NCBI GenBank assembly: GCA_027064305.1
Contig: JAMOPY010000033.1
Span: 1-37,592 of the forward strand
Direction: 5' to 3'
Source of the DNA: Methanobacteriota archaeon
GTDB lineage: Archaea > JAADCQ01 > Methanopyri > Methanopyrales > Methanopyraceae
Length of the DNA: 37,592 nt
The notes under the pieces were generated by a model that saw nothing but the letters and a program-made list of their open reading frames with translations, ran no database searches and was not told the DNA's origin. The translations under genes were made by a program, and so were the position numbers. Positions within the stretch are counted from its first letter, which is position 1. Each line of letters starts with the position of its first letter. Below are positions 7,793-15,903 of this stretch, one piece after another.

Positions 7793-7823
7793 GGCAATCG
7801 TTTCGAGAGTGGTAACGATTGCC
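7793..7823. repeat. Palindromic element copy 3 (GGCAATCGTT-N11-AACGATTGCC)
   Basis: This is the longest copy, a perfect 10-bp inverted repeat at 7793-7802 and 7814-7823 with an 11-base spacer. It lies 23 bases past the fdhC stop, after a T-rich stretch, and about 195 bases before serA. The rest of 7824-8017 shows no gene, only the serA promoter. Confidence 0.8.
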
Positions 7824-7974
7824 GGCTCGGCCTCGGTCCGGTCGCGCCCTGCTTCCGGATTGTGAAACCGGGTCGTTTTCCCGCGTTGGGTGGGGTTTCC
7901 TTTCGGTGGGTCCCGGGCGCGGTCCGCTTCGGGGTGGGTTCGTTCGGGGCGGGCCCGTTCGGAGCTCCCAATCA

Positions 7975-7984
7975 ACATATTTTT
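7975..7984 (+). promoter_or_regulatory. TATA box of serA
   Basis: ACATATTTTT is an isolated AT-rich block in a very GC-rich gap. A start about 26 bases downstream falls near 8005, giving a short leader before the ATG at 8018. The G-rich tract between them can serve as ribosome binding site. Confidence 0.55.
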
Positions 7985-8017
7985 CCGGGTCGTTCGGGCG
8001 GGGCGGGGGGTGCGCGC

Positions 8018-9586
8018 ATGGCGAAGATTCTGGTGACGGATCCGATCCACGAGGACGCGCTGAGGAGGCTGGAGGAGCTGGGTGAGGTGGTGGTGCTGGA
8101 GGACGCGGACGAGGAGGAGCTCCGGAGGCACGTGCGGGACGCGGACGCGTGGGTGGTGCGGAGCGGGACGCGGGTGACGCGGGAGCTGATCGAGGAGGCG
8201 GAGAACCTGAAGGTGATCGCGCGGGCGGGGGTGGGCGTGGACAACATCGACGTGGAGGCGGCGACGGAGCGCGGGATCATCGTGGTGAACGCGCCGGAGT
8301 CGAGCTCGATCTCGGTGGCGGAGCACACGATGGGGTTGATGCTGGCGCTGGCGCGGAGGATCCCGCAGGCGGATCGGTCGGTGCGTCGGGGTGAGTGGGA
8401 GCGGCAGCGGTTCATGGGGGTGGAGTTGGCGGGGAAGGTGCTGGGGATCATCGGGCTGGGTCGGATCGGGCGGCAGGTGGCGAAGCGGGCGAGGGCGTTC
8501 GAGATGGAGGTGATCGCGTTCGATCCGTACATCTCGGAGGAGGTGGCGGAGGAGCTGGGCGTGGAGCTGGTGGAGGATCTGGACGAGCTGCTGCGGCGGG
8601 CGGACGTGGTCACGATTCACGTGCCGTTGACGGAGGAGACGCGGGGGATGATCGGGGAGCGGGAGCTGAAGCTGATGAAGGAGTCGGCGTTCCTGATCAA
8701 CTGCGCGCGGGGTGAGGTGGTGGACGAGGAGGCGCTGGTCAGGGCGCTGAAGGAGGGGTGGATCGCGGGCGCGGCGCTGGACGTGTTCGCGGAGGAGCCG
8801 CCGGGGGAGGATCACCCGCTGTACGAGCTGGACAACGTGGTGCTCACGCCGCACATCGGGGGGTCGACGAGCGAGGCGCAGCGGGCGGCGGGGCTGATCG
8901 TGGCGCGGGAGATCGAGCGGGTGTTGAAGGGGGAGATCCCGGAGAACGTGGTGAACCTGCCGGTGGCGGGGGTGTCGGAGGCGACGCGGCGGTTGATGGA
9001 GGTGGGGGAGCGGTTGGCGGACGTGGGCGCGCAGCTGTTGGAGGGTAGGCTGCGGTCGGTCGTGGTGAAGGTGGGGGACGAGCCGGGCGAGCGGGAGCGG
9101 GAGGCGCTGAAGCGGTCGGTGTTGAAGGGGTGCCTGGATCGGATCCTGCAGGAGCCGGTGACGATGGTGAACGCGGTGCGGGTGGCGGAGGATCGGGGGA
9201 TCGAGGTCGAGTTCGCGGTCTCGGACGAGCTGGAGTCGGGGGAGCTGGCCGTCTCGCTGCGGTCGGAGGGGGAGGAGGTGTCGCTGCGGGGCGCGTGGTT
9301 GGACGGGCAGGTCTACCTGACGTCGGTGAACGGGTACGAGCTGCGGTTCAAGCTGAGCGGGCCGACGCTGTTCGTCTGGCACGTGGACCGTCCCGGGGTG
9401 GTCGGTGAGGTGGGGCTGATCCTGGGCGAGCACGGGGTGAACATCGCGGCGATGGAGGTGGGCCGTCGGGAGCGGGGTGGGGAGGCGATCATGGTGATCC
9501 GGACGGACGAGGAGCCGCCGGAGGAGTGCCTGCGGGCGATCGGGGAGGTGGAGCAGGTGCGGCGGGTGAGGCTGGTGCTGTGCTGA
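8018..9586 (+). CDS. serA: D-3-phosphoglycerate dehydrogenase SerA
   Basis: This 522-residue enzyme catalyses the first step of serine synthesis, oxidising 3-phosphoglycerate to 3-phosphohydroxypyruvate with NAD. The nucleotide-binding motif is [13 protein letters not shown] (about residue 145). The catalytic Arg lies in [13 protein letters not shown] (about 230), followed by the conserved acidic residue region and the His of LTPHIGGST (about 280). An intervening substrate-binding domain (about 315-445) and a C-terminal ACT domain (about 450-522, [16 protein letters not shown]) make it the long form, typically controlled by serine. The ATG start fits the TATA box at 7975. The stop overlaps the next gene by seven bases. 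Confidence 0.96.
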   Translation: MAKILVTDPIHEDALRRLEELGEVVVLEDADEEELRRHVRDADAWVVRSGTRVTRELIEEAENLKVIARAGVGVDNIDVEAATERGIIVVNAPESSSISVAEHTMGLMLALARRIPQADRSVRRGEWERQRFMGVELAGKVLGIIGLGRIGRQVAKRARAFEMEVIAFDPYISEEVAEELGVELVEDLDELLRRADVVTIHVPLTEETRGMIGERELKLMKESAFLINCARGEVVDEEALVRALKEGWIAGAALDVFAEEPPGEDHPLYELDNVVLTPHIGGSTSEAQRAAGLIVAREIERVLKGEIPENVVNLPVAGVSEATRRLMEVGERLADVGAQLLEGRLRSVVVKVGDEPGEREREALKRSVLKGCLDRILQEPVTMVNAVRVAEDRGIEVEFAVSDELESGELAVSLRSEGEEVSLRGAWLDGQVYLTSVNGYELRFKLSGPTLFVWHVDRPGVVGEVGLILGEHGVNIAAMEVGRRERGGEAIMVIRTDEEPPEECLRAIGEVEQVRRVRLVLC

Positions 9587-10014
9587 GGAGCGTGGCGGTG
9601 GCGGGCGACCTGGACGACTTCGGGGAGGTGGTGCGGGAGAAGGGGTGGCCGGAGTACTCTCCCAACCCCGCCACGGGCCTCCTCACGGAGCTGGTGGAGC
9701 GGTTCCTGACCCGGTTCCCGGGCGCGGTGGCCGTCAAGGGGCCGGACCGGGAGCGGGGCACCGAAGAGTTCATCGTCGAGATCCCGGGAGGGGAGGGGCT
9801 CCTGGAGGAGATCGTGGAGGAGTGCGAGCGCATCCGGCGCGAGTTCGAGCGGCGGTTCGAGGGCGAGGTGACGATCAGCATCGGGGTGGGGGTGGCCCCG
9901 GCCCCGCGCCACCGGCTGGTTCCGGAGCGTGAGTCCCCCGCGGTCCGGCGGGCGTTGGAGGCGCTGCGGGAGGCGAAGCGGCGGGGTGGGAACGTCGTGG
10001 TCGTGCGGGGGTGA
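9580..10014 (+). CDS. Small stand-alone GGDEF-like (GTEEF) domain protein
   Basis: This 144-residue protein looks like a minimal nucleotidyl-cyclase/GGDEF fold. The first strand carries AVAGDLDDFGE, like the metal-binding D-x-D-x-F of diguanylate cyclases. The signature hairpin is RGTEEFIVEIPGG (about residue 59), a variant of GGDEF. The end, VTISIGVGVAP followed by ALREAKRRGGN, matches the conserved C-terminal part of the fold. There is no sensor domain and no visible inhibitory-site RxxD. GTG at 9580 overlaps the serA stop, and GTG at 9592 or 9598 is also possible. Cyclic-nucleotide synthesis, a GTP cyclohydrolase III-like role or a non-catalytic role are all open; the fold assignment is mine from motifs. 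Confidence 0.6.
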   Translation: MLRSVAVAGDLDDFGEVVREKGWPEYSPNPATGLLTELVERFLTRFPGAVAVKGPDRERGTEEFIVEIPGGEGLLEEIVEECERIRREFERRFEGEVTISIGVGVAPAPRHRLVPERESPAVRRALEALREAKRRGGNVVVVRG

Positions 10015-10020
10015 GGCGGC

Positions 10021-11391
10021 GTGTCGGGGCGGGCCGGGTCGGGCGGGTTCATGATCACGTGCTACGCGCTGGCGGCGCGGTCGCTGGTGGCGGTGATGCA
10101 GACGCGGTCGTACCCGATTCAGTACGTCCTGCGGCGGGAGCTCTCGGACTACGACGATCGGACCCAGTCCGTGACCCGGAGCCTCGTGTACGAGACGCTG
10201 CGCCGGTACGGCACGCTGGAGCGGGTGGTGGAGGACGTCGCGCGGAGCCGGCTGCCCCCGCTGGAGCGGGCCCTGGTGATGATCGCGGCGAACGCGATCC
10301 TGTACGAGGGGGAGCACCCGGCCCCGGTCACGGACTGCGCTGCCCGGGCGGCGAAGCGGCTGGGCGTGAACCACCGGCGAGTGCACGGGGTGGTCGCGGA
10401 CCTGGAGGACTACGAGGGGCCGGAGCCGGAGGACGAGGTGGACCGGCTCTGCCTGGAGTACCATCACCCGCGCTGGTTCGTGGAGCGGTTCGAGCCGCTG
10501 CTGGGTCGGGACGAGCTGAAGCGGCTGATGGAGGCGCACAACCGGCCCCCGGACTACTACACGTTCCGCGTGAACACGGCGGCGGCGGACGTGGACGAGG
10601 TCATCGGGGAGTTCGAGGAGCACGGGTTCGAGGTCGAGCGCGGCCGGTACGTGGAGTACTGCGTGCGGGTGCGGAAGGGGCGGCCGCTCCGGCTCGAGGA
10701 GCTCGAGTGCTGGAGGAAGGGATGGATCGTCCCGCAGGACGAGGCGGCCGCGCTCGTCACCGAGGTGCTGGACCCGCAGCCGGGGGAGCGGATCGCGGAC
10801 CTGTGCGCGGCCCCGGGCGGGAAGACCACGCACATCGCTCAGCTGACGGAGGGCGACGTGGAGATCCTCGCCGTGGACGTGAGCCGCACCCGGCTCCGCC
10901 GGCTGCGGCGGTTCGCCGAGCGGATGGGGTTCGAGGACTGCATCGAGATCCTGCGGGCGGACGTGCGCCGCCTCGGACGGAACCCGCGCTTCGTCGGTAA
11001 GTTCGACCGCGTGCTGCTCGACCCTCCGTGCACGAGCCTCGGCACCCTGCGCACCGACCCGGACGTGAAGTGGAAGATCGGGCCGAGGGAGGTGCGGGAG
11101 CTCGCCGCGAAGCAGCGGCAGCTGATCCGGGCGGCCGCGCGACTGGTCAAGCCCGGGGGCGTGCTCGTGTACTCCACCTGCACGCTCACGCCCGAGGAGA
11201 ACGAGCTCGTCGCCTCCGAGGCGCTCAAGACCGAGCGGCTGCGGGCGGAGGACGTGCGCTCCGAGTTCGACTTCCTCAGCCCGCCCCTCGAGGTGAACGG
11301 CGTCTCCCCGTCCCTAGAGGCCGGCCGCATGTGGCCGCACGTGCACGACACGTCCGGGTTCTTCGTGGCCCGGTTCCGCAAGCTGCGTTAG
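10021..11391 (+). CDS. RsmB/NOP2/Sun-family RNA (cytosine-5) methyltransferase
   Basis: This 456-residue SAM-dependent methyltransferase probably acts on rRNA or tRNA. A NusB-like helical domain occupies about residues 20-135 (ETLRRYGTLERVVEDV). The catalytic Rossmann domain has the SAM motif DLCAAPGGKTTH (about 260), motif IV DPPCTSLG with one catalytic Cys (about 335) and motif VI YSTCTLTPEENE with the second Cys (about 380). The fusion of NusB and methyltransferase domains is typical of RsmB. The GTG at 10021 has GAGGCGG just upstream, six bases after the GGDEF-like gene. Its end overlaps the convergent membrane protein gene by a few bases. The exact RNA target cannot be told from sequence. 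Confidence 0.88.
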   Translation: MSGRAGSGGFMITCYALAARSLVAVMQTRSYPIQYVLRRELSDYDDRTQSVTRSLVYETLRRYGTLERVVEDVARSRLPPLERALVMIAANAILYEGEHPAPVTDCAARAAKRLGVNHRRVHGVVADLEDYEGPEPEDEVDRLCLEYHHPRWFVERFEPLLGRDELKRLMEAHNRPPDYYTFRVNTAAADVDEVIGEFEEHGFEVERGRYVEYCVRVRKGRPLRLEELECWRKGWIVPQDEAAALVTEVLDPQPGERIADLCAAPGGKTTHIAQLTEGDVEILAVDVSRTRLRRLRRFAERMGFEDCIEILRADVRRLGRNPRFVGKFDRVLLDPPCTSLGTLRTDPDVKWKIGPREVRELAAKQRQLIRAAARLVKPGGVLVYSTCTLTPEENELVASEALKTERLRAEDVRSEFDFLSPPLEVNGVSPSLEAGRMWPHVHDTSGFFVARFRKLR

Positions 11392-12665
11392 GCGAGTAGC
11401 AGGCCCGCGAGCAGCCCCACCGCCCCCGCCGCGGCCGGCGGGACGAGGTACGGCCACACCCGCCGCACGAGCCCCGGCCCGCCGAACGCGCCGACCCAGA
11501 GCAGCTTCACGAGCCCCGTCTCCAGGGAGGCGAGCGCGATCAGCCGCCCGGCCACGCCCGGGTCGAGCTTCCCCGAGGCCGCCATGTACGCGAGCGTCAG
11601 GCTCATCGCGTGGCTGCTCGCCAGCGATCCCACCACGACGCCCACCACCACCCCGGACCGGCCCGCGAGGAGCTGGGCCACCTTCAGCGCCATGGTGAAC
11701 CCCGAGATCAGCACCGCCAGCTTCACCGCCGGCTTCAGGGACAGGGGCGAGCGGATCCGCCGCCGGAGGATCCCCCACAACCGCTCCTCGTCCACGTCCA
11801 GCCGACCCGCCCCGAGCGCGGCGACCAGGAGGCCGACGAGCGCGGCCGGGACGGCGACGAGCGCGACCCACCGGAGCACCTCCGGGCTCCGGGAGACCAC
11901 GCCCACGTACGCCATGTTGCGGAGCTCGGCCACGGCCGTCGCGGCCGGCACGACCACCGCCACGACCCGGGGCACCTCCCGGAACCGGGACGCCACCGTC
12001 GCCGTCGTGGCCGAGCTGCTCACGAACCCGCCCACCAGGCCCGTGGCCAGGGCCCCGCCCCGCGCCGAGATCCGCATGCCCACGTACCCGATCGCCGTTA
12101 CCGCCAGTACGATCAGCACGATCTCGATCACGCTCCGCAGGTTGAGCACGCCCCACGGGTCCACCGGTCCCGGCGGGCAGAGCGGGTAGACCAGCGCGGC
12201 CAGTGAGAAGACCGTGATCGCGTCCAGCACGTCCCGGTCCGAGAGCCGCCGCAGGATCGGGTGGACCCGGGCCCGGGAGAGCAGCACGACGGCGGTGAGG
12301 ATGGCGAGCGTGGCCCCCTCCTTGAACCGACCCAGCCCCACGAGCCCGCCGGACGCCAGGGTGACCATCAGGGCCAGCGGGGTCACGACCCCGAGCGAGC
12401 GCCGCCGGTACACGCGCATGGCGTAAAGGAGGGTGACCAGGCCGACCGTGCCCGCGAGCACGGCGACCGCCAGCGGCCCCATCCCGACCCGCGCCAGGTA
12501 CGTGGAGAGGCCGCCGAGCAGCCCCGTCAGCGTGAAAGTGCGGAACCCGGCCACCCGGCGGGCCGGCCGCGCGTGCTCCCGCTCCACCCCGATGAGCATG
12601 CCCACCGCGGCGGAGAGGATCACGGTCCGGAGGAAGTCCAGGTAGCCCGAGAGCTCCCAGCCCAC
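11388..12665 (-). CDS. MgtC/DUF4010-family membrane protein
   Basis: This 425-residue polytopic membrane protein has about eleven to thirteen hydrophobic segments. The N-terminal part has the MgtC/SapB signature (GMLIGVEREHA near residue 21, then GFRTFTLTG). The C-terminal two thirds match DUF4010, with GLVGGFVSSSATTATVA near residue 217. MgtC-like proteins are linked to magnesium homeostasis and ATP synthase regulation in bacteria, but the archaeal DUF4010 proteins have no established function. The gene starts with GTG, is divergent from the LarC-like gene 28 bases away, and converges on the RsmB-type gene. Confidence 0.8.
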   Translation of the reverse strand: MGWELSGYLDFLRTVILSAAVGMLIGVEREHARPARRVAGFRTFTLTGLLGGLSTYLARVGMGPLAVAVLAGTVGLVTLLYAMRVYRRRSLGVVTPLALMVTLASGGLVGLGRFKEGATLAILTAVVLLSRARVHPILRRLSDRDVLDAITVFSLAALVYPLCPPGPVDPWGVLNLRSVIEIVLIVLAVTAIGYVGMRISARGGALATGLVGGFVSSSATTATVASRFREVPRVVAVVVPAATAVAELRNMAYVGVVSRSPEVLRWVALVAVPAALVGLLVAALGAGRLDVDEERLWGILRRRIRSPLSLKPAVKLAVLISGFTMALKVAQLLAGRSGVVVGVVVGSLASSHAMSLTLAYMAASGKLDPGVAGRLIALASLETGLVKLLWVGAFGGPGLVRRVWPYLVPPAAAGAVGLLAGLLLA

Positions 12666-12693
12666 GGGCCCTCGCCCCGGGGGTGAGTTCCGC

Positions 12694-13275
12694 TTGAGCC
12701 TGGATTACAATCCTTCCCATCTCACGCTGCTGCTCACCGTGGTGGACGATCGGGACGGGGAGGTCCTGGGGGACGCGATCCAGCGGCTCGTGGAGCGGGA
12801 CGAGGTGCTCGCGTGCCACGTCCTGCCGTGCACGACCAAGAAGAACCGGCCCGGGCACGTGCTCCTGGTCCTGGTCGACGGCGGGGACGACCCCGACGGG
12901 ACGGCCGAGCGCGTGGCGCGCGAGATCATGACCCTCACGGGCTCGACGGGCGTCGACCGGTTCGACGCGGACGGCGTCTACTCCGTCCCCTCCCGGTTCG
13001 AGACGGTGGAGGTGCGGTACGGGGACCGGCGCTGGGAGGTGAGCGTGAAGGTCGCCGAGACCCCGGACGGGGAGCCGGTCACGGTCAAGGCGGAGTTCGA
13101 CGAGTGCCGCCGCATCGGCCGGGAGGTGGGGCTGCCGCCGCGCGAGGTCAAGGCCCTCGTCGAGGCGGCCGCCCGCGTCGGGGGCACGGTGGATTTGAAG
13201 CGCCGGGAGATCCGGGTGGACCGGGAAACCGCGGACGCACGCTCCGAAACGCGCCGGCCGGGGGCGCGCCCTTGA
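12694..13275 (+). CDS. LarC C-terminal domain-like protein (DUF111)
   Basis: This 193-residue protein matches only the C-terminal half of LarC, the enzyme that inserts nickel into the lactate-racemase pincer cofactor. The characteristic segment is PCTTKKNRPGHVL (about residue 45), followed by the VSVKVAETPDGEPVTVKAEFDE region. Normal LarC/DUF111 proteins run about 400 residues with an N-terminal domain that is absent here. The TTG start lies after GGGGGTGAG, and no matching sequence precedes it in any frame. The stop codon overlaps the dcd start (TTGA). Nickel handling is plausible in a methanogen but unproven. Confidence 0.7.
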   Translation: MSLDYNPSHLTLLLTVVDDRDGEVLGDAIQRLVERDEVLACHVLPCTTKKNRPGHVLLVLVDGGDDPDGTAERVAREIMTLTGSTGVDRFDADGVYSVPSRFETVEVRYGDRRWEVSVKVAETPDGEPVTVKAEFDECRRIGREVGLPPREVKALVEAAARVGGTVDLKRREIRVDRETADARSETRRPGARP

Positions 13276-13865
13276 CGGTCCTCTCCGACCGGGACATCCG
13301 GCGGGCGCTGGAGACCGGGGAGATCGTGATCGACCCGCTGGACGAGGACTACCTGGAGGAGGCCCTCGGCCCCGCGAGCCTGGACCTGCGCCTGGGGAAC
13401 GAGTTCGTCGTCTTCAAGACCCTGCACAAGCCGTGCATCGACCCGACCAAGGACGCGGGCGAGAACACGGAGCGGATCGTGCTCGACGAGGACGAGGAGT
13501 TCGTGATCAACCCCGGCGAGCTCGTCCTGGGCGTCACCCACGAGTGGATCGAGATCAACTCGCCCGAGATCACCGGCGTCCTCCACGGCCGCTCCTCCCT
13601 CGGCCGGCTCGGCATCCAGGCGCACGTCGAGGCCGGGTACGTGGACCCCGGCTGGCGCGGCCGGCTCACGCTGGAGCTCGTCAACTTCAACCCCATGCCC
13701 GTGAAGCTACGCCCCGGCATGCGGATCGTGCAGATCGTTTTCCACCGGCTTTCCAGCGCGGCCGAGCGGGTGTACCCGGAGTTCAGCGGCAAGTACCACG
13801 GGGACCGACGACCCACCCCCTCCCGGCTGCACCTGGACTTCAAGGATGGGGACCGGCGCCCCTAA
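13272..13865 (+). CDS. dcd: dCTP deaminase (possibly bifunctional with dUTPase)
   Basis: This 197-residue trimeric enzyme of deoxypyrimidine metabolism deaminates dCTP; the archaeal form can also hydrolyse dUTP to dUMP. Landmarks are GPASLDLRLGNEF (about residue 36), HGRSSLGRLGI (about 106) and the catalytic region GYVDPGWRGRLTLEL (about 123). The C-terminal SGKYHGDRR is also typical. It starts with TTG inside the stop of the LarC-like gene (TTGA), so the two are translationally coupled. Length and motifs are normal for the family. Confidence 0.94.
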   Translation: MTVLSDRDIRRALETGEIVIDPLDEDYLEEALGPASLDLRLGNEFVVFKTLHKPCIDPTKDAGENTERIVLDEDEEFVINPGELVLGVTHEWIEINSPEITGVLHGRSSLGRLGIQAHVEAGYVDPGWRGRLTLELVNFNPMPVKLRPGMRIVQIVFHRLSSAAERVYPEFSGKYHGDRRPTPSRLHLDFKDGDRRP

Positions 13866-13875
13866 AGGCCACCCC

Positions 13876-13883
13876 ATTTATAG
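13876..13883 (+). promoter_or_regulatory. TATA box before the rgyA transcription unit
   Basis: ATTTATAG lies 30 bases before the GTG of the small basic protein gene. The predicted start near 13906 leaves almost no leader, so the first mRNA would be nearly leaderless. It probably drives the basic protein gene, rgyA and the genes that follow. Confidence 0.6.
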
Positions 13884-13913
13884 TCGGGGACCGGCACGTC
13901 GCCCGGGACCCCC

Positions 13914-14405
13914 GTGGCGTTCCGACAGTACCTGTACCCGGAGTTCCTCCGGCGGGCGTACCGACCCGCCCCCTGGGGACACTGCCGACGCACCGACCGG
14001 TGGTCCTTCGGGCGCCGACTCCTCGACCCCATCCACCCCGACCAGGTGACCCTGCGACCCGTCGAGGTCAGGCTCACCGAGCCGGACGCCCGCCACCCCT
14101 GCCTTCAACGCCGGCTACGCTGCGCGACCCTCCTCTCCGTGCCCTGGAGCGAGGACCACCGCGAGGAGGCCCGGGTCCGAGCCTCCACCCGGATCCCGTG
14201 GCCCCGGGACGCGCGACCCCCGAGGGTCATCCACGTGCCCCCGGGCGGGATCGCGCGGCACCGGCGGTTCAACGTCTCCATGCCTTACCCGCCGAGCAGC
14301 GACCGGGTGTCCCGAAAGGCCCTCTTCGCCCTGTCCCTGACGCTGGAGCTCCTGAGGGAGGGGCGGGGTGACCTTGGCGGAGGTCCGGCTCAGGGTCCGG
14401 GATGA
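13914..14405 (+). CDS. Small basic unknown protein preceding rgyA
   Basis: I do not recognise this 163-residue protein. Third codon positions are almost always G or C and the frame is clean, as in the real genes here. It is rich in Arg, Pro and Trp, strongly basic and without membrane segments. The GTG start directly follows a good TATA box, with no room for a Shine-Dalgarno site. Its 3' end overlaps the rgyA start by 38 bases in another frame, so it is co-expressed with the reverse gyrase subunit. A DNA-binding accessory role is conceivable from charge and position only. Confidence 0.65.
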   Translation: MAFRQYLYPEFLRRAYRPAPWGHCRRTDRWSFGRRLLDPIHPDQVTLRPVEVRLTEPDARHPCLQRRLRCATLLSVPWSEDHREEARVRASTRIPWPRDARPPRVIHVPPGGIARHRRFNVSMPYPPSSDRVSRKALFALSLTLELLREGRGDLGGGPAQGPG

Positions 14406-15444
14406 GTCGCTGGCCCGGCGCACGTTCCGGGCGCTGGAGGGGTGCCCGGCGGAGGTCGTGCGGGTCCGCCGGGAGGAGCGGGAGATCGGGCCCCAACCCC
14501 CCTTCGAGACCGGGACGATGCTCCAGGTCGCGACGCGCCGCCTGCGGCTCTCCTCCGAGCGCGTGATGCGGCTGGCCCAGGACCTCTTCGAGGGCGGGAT
14601 CATCACCTACCACCGGACCGACTCCACCCGGGTCTCGGACGAGGGCAAGCGGGTCGCTCGGGAGTACATCGAGGCGAACCTAGACCCGGACGACTACCAC
14701 CCGCGCACCTGGGAGCCGAGGTCGGAGCACGTGGAGGGCGCGCACGAGTGCATCCGGCCGACCCGCCCGGCCGACCCCGAGGAGCTCCGCACGATGGTCC
14801 GGGAGGGAGCGCTCCAGACCACCGTCACGCTGACGCGCGACCACCTGCGCCTCTACGAGCTCATCTTCCGGCGGTTCATCGCGAGCCAGATGCGGCCGGC
14901 GCGGGTCCTGTACCAGGAGGCCGTACTGCACGTGAAGGTGGACGGCACGCCCGTGGCCGAGCTCGAGCTGGAGGGCGTGGTGGAGGTCCTCGAGCCGGGG
15001 TTCACGAAGGTCCTCACGGAGTACGACCTGCCCGCGTACGGGATCCGCGAGGCGCCCCGGCTGGAGGAGGGGGACGAGCTGGAGATCGGGGAGGTGGAGG
15101 TCCTGGAGCGCCACGAGACGTACCCGTACGACCAGTCGGAGCTCGTGGAGGACATGCGGGAGCGCGGCCTGGGCCGGCCCAGCACCTACGCGCAGATCGT
15201 GGAGAAGCTGTTCCGCCGGGGCTACGTGTACGAGACCCCGCGCCGCCGGTGGATCTTCCCGACCGCGCGCGGGGAGGCCGTGTACGAGTACCTGAGCTCC
15301 CGGTACGAGGAGTTCGTCTCCGAGGAGACCACGAGGCGGCTGGAGGAGCGCATGGACGCCGTGGCGCTGGGCCGCGCGGACTACCAGGAGGAGGTGCACC
15401 GGCTCTACCTGAGGCTGCGGGAGACCGTGGACGTCCTGCCCTGA
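14368..15444 (+). CDS. rgyA: Reverse gyrase subunit A (split topoisomerase IA part)
   Basis: This 358-residue protein holds the strand-cleaving part of topoisomerase IA. The active-site motif is GGIITYHRTDSTRVSDEG, with the catalytic Tyr at residue 81. HECIRPT (about 127) and the GLGRPSTYAQIVEKLFRRGY region (about 268) are also typical. It lacks the Toprim and helicase-like domains. M. kandleri is known for a reverse gyrase made of a small subunit of about 43 kDa carrying the active-site tyrosine and a large helicase-bearing subunit; length and content fit the small one. The GTG start has GGAGGGG upstream and lies inside the preceding gene. The large subunit is not in this window. Confidence 0.92.
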   Translation: MTLAEVRLRVRDESLARRTFRALEGCPAEVVRVRREEREIGPQPPFETGTMLQVATRRLRLSSERVMRLAQDLFEGGIITYHRTDSTRVSDEGKRVAREYIEANLDPDDYHPRTWEPRSEHVEGAHECIRPTRPADPEELRTMVREGALQTTVTLTRDHLRLYELIFRRFIASQMRPARVLYQEAVLHVKVDGTPVAELELEGVVEVLEPGFTKVLTEYDLPAYGIREAPRLEEGDELEIGEVEVLERHETYPYDQSELVEDMRERGLGRPSTYAQIVEKLFRRGYVYETPRRRWIFPTARGEAVYEYLSSRYEEFVSEETTRRLEERMDAVALGRADYQEEVHRLYLRLRETVDVLP

Positions 15445-15450
15445 CGGGAG

Positions 15451-15903
15451 GTGAGGGTCATCCAGCCCATCGTGTACTACTTCTCGGAGACCGGTAACAC
15501 GGAGACCGTGGCGAGGGCCATCGCCTCCGCGCTGGGCGCCGACCTGGTCGGTCCCCTCACGGGCCGGGAGCGCGCCGACGCCGACCTGGCCTTCATCGGC
15601 ACCCCCACCCACGGGTTCCGACCCGCGCGCCCCGTACGCGACTTCATCGAACGCAACGACTGGTCCGGCGTGAGCGTGGGACTCTTCTGCACGTACGCCC
15701 TGCACCCCGGCGGCACGCTCCGGTGGATGCGTCGGAGGATCGAGGACCGGGGCGGCCGAGTCCTGGGCGAGCTCGCGGTGAAGGGTGAGCACTCGGCGCT
15801 CCCCCTCCTCGCCCGGGGCCGACCCAACGAGCGCGACCTGCGCCGCGCCCGAAGGTTCGCCCTCAACGTCCTGAGAAGGTTCGAACGGGGTGAGCGCGAT
15901 TGA
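15451..15903 (+). CDS. Flavodoxin-like protein
   Basis: This 150-residue protein probably binds FMN. The phosphate loop is YYFSETGNTETVARAI (residues about 9-24) and the second loop is GTPTHGFRPARPVRDFI (about 50-66), both typical of flavodoxins and flavodoxin domains of methanogens. The GTG start is embedded in a GGGAGGTG ribosome binding site six bases after rgyA. It could serve as the reductant for the radical SAM enzyme encoded two genes downstream. This partnership is inferred from gene order. Confidence 0.83.
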   Translation: MRVIQPIVYYFSETGNTETVARAIASALGADLVGPLTGRERADADLAFIGTPTHGFRPARPVRDFIERNDWSGVSVGLFCTYALHPGGTLRWMRRRIEDRGGRVLGELAVKGEHSALPLLARGRPNERDLRRARRFALNVLRRFERGERD

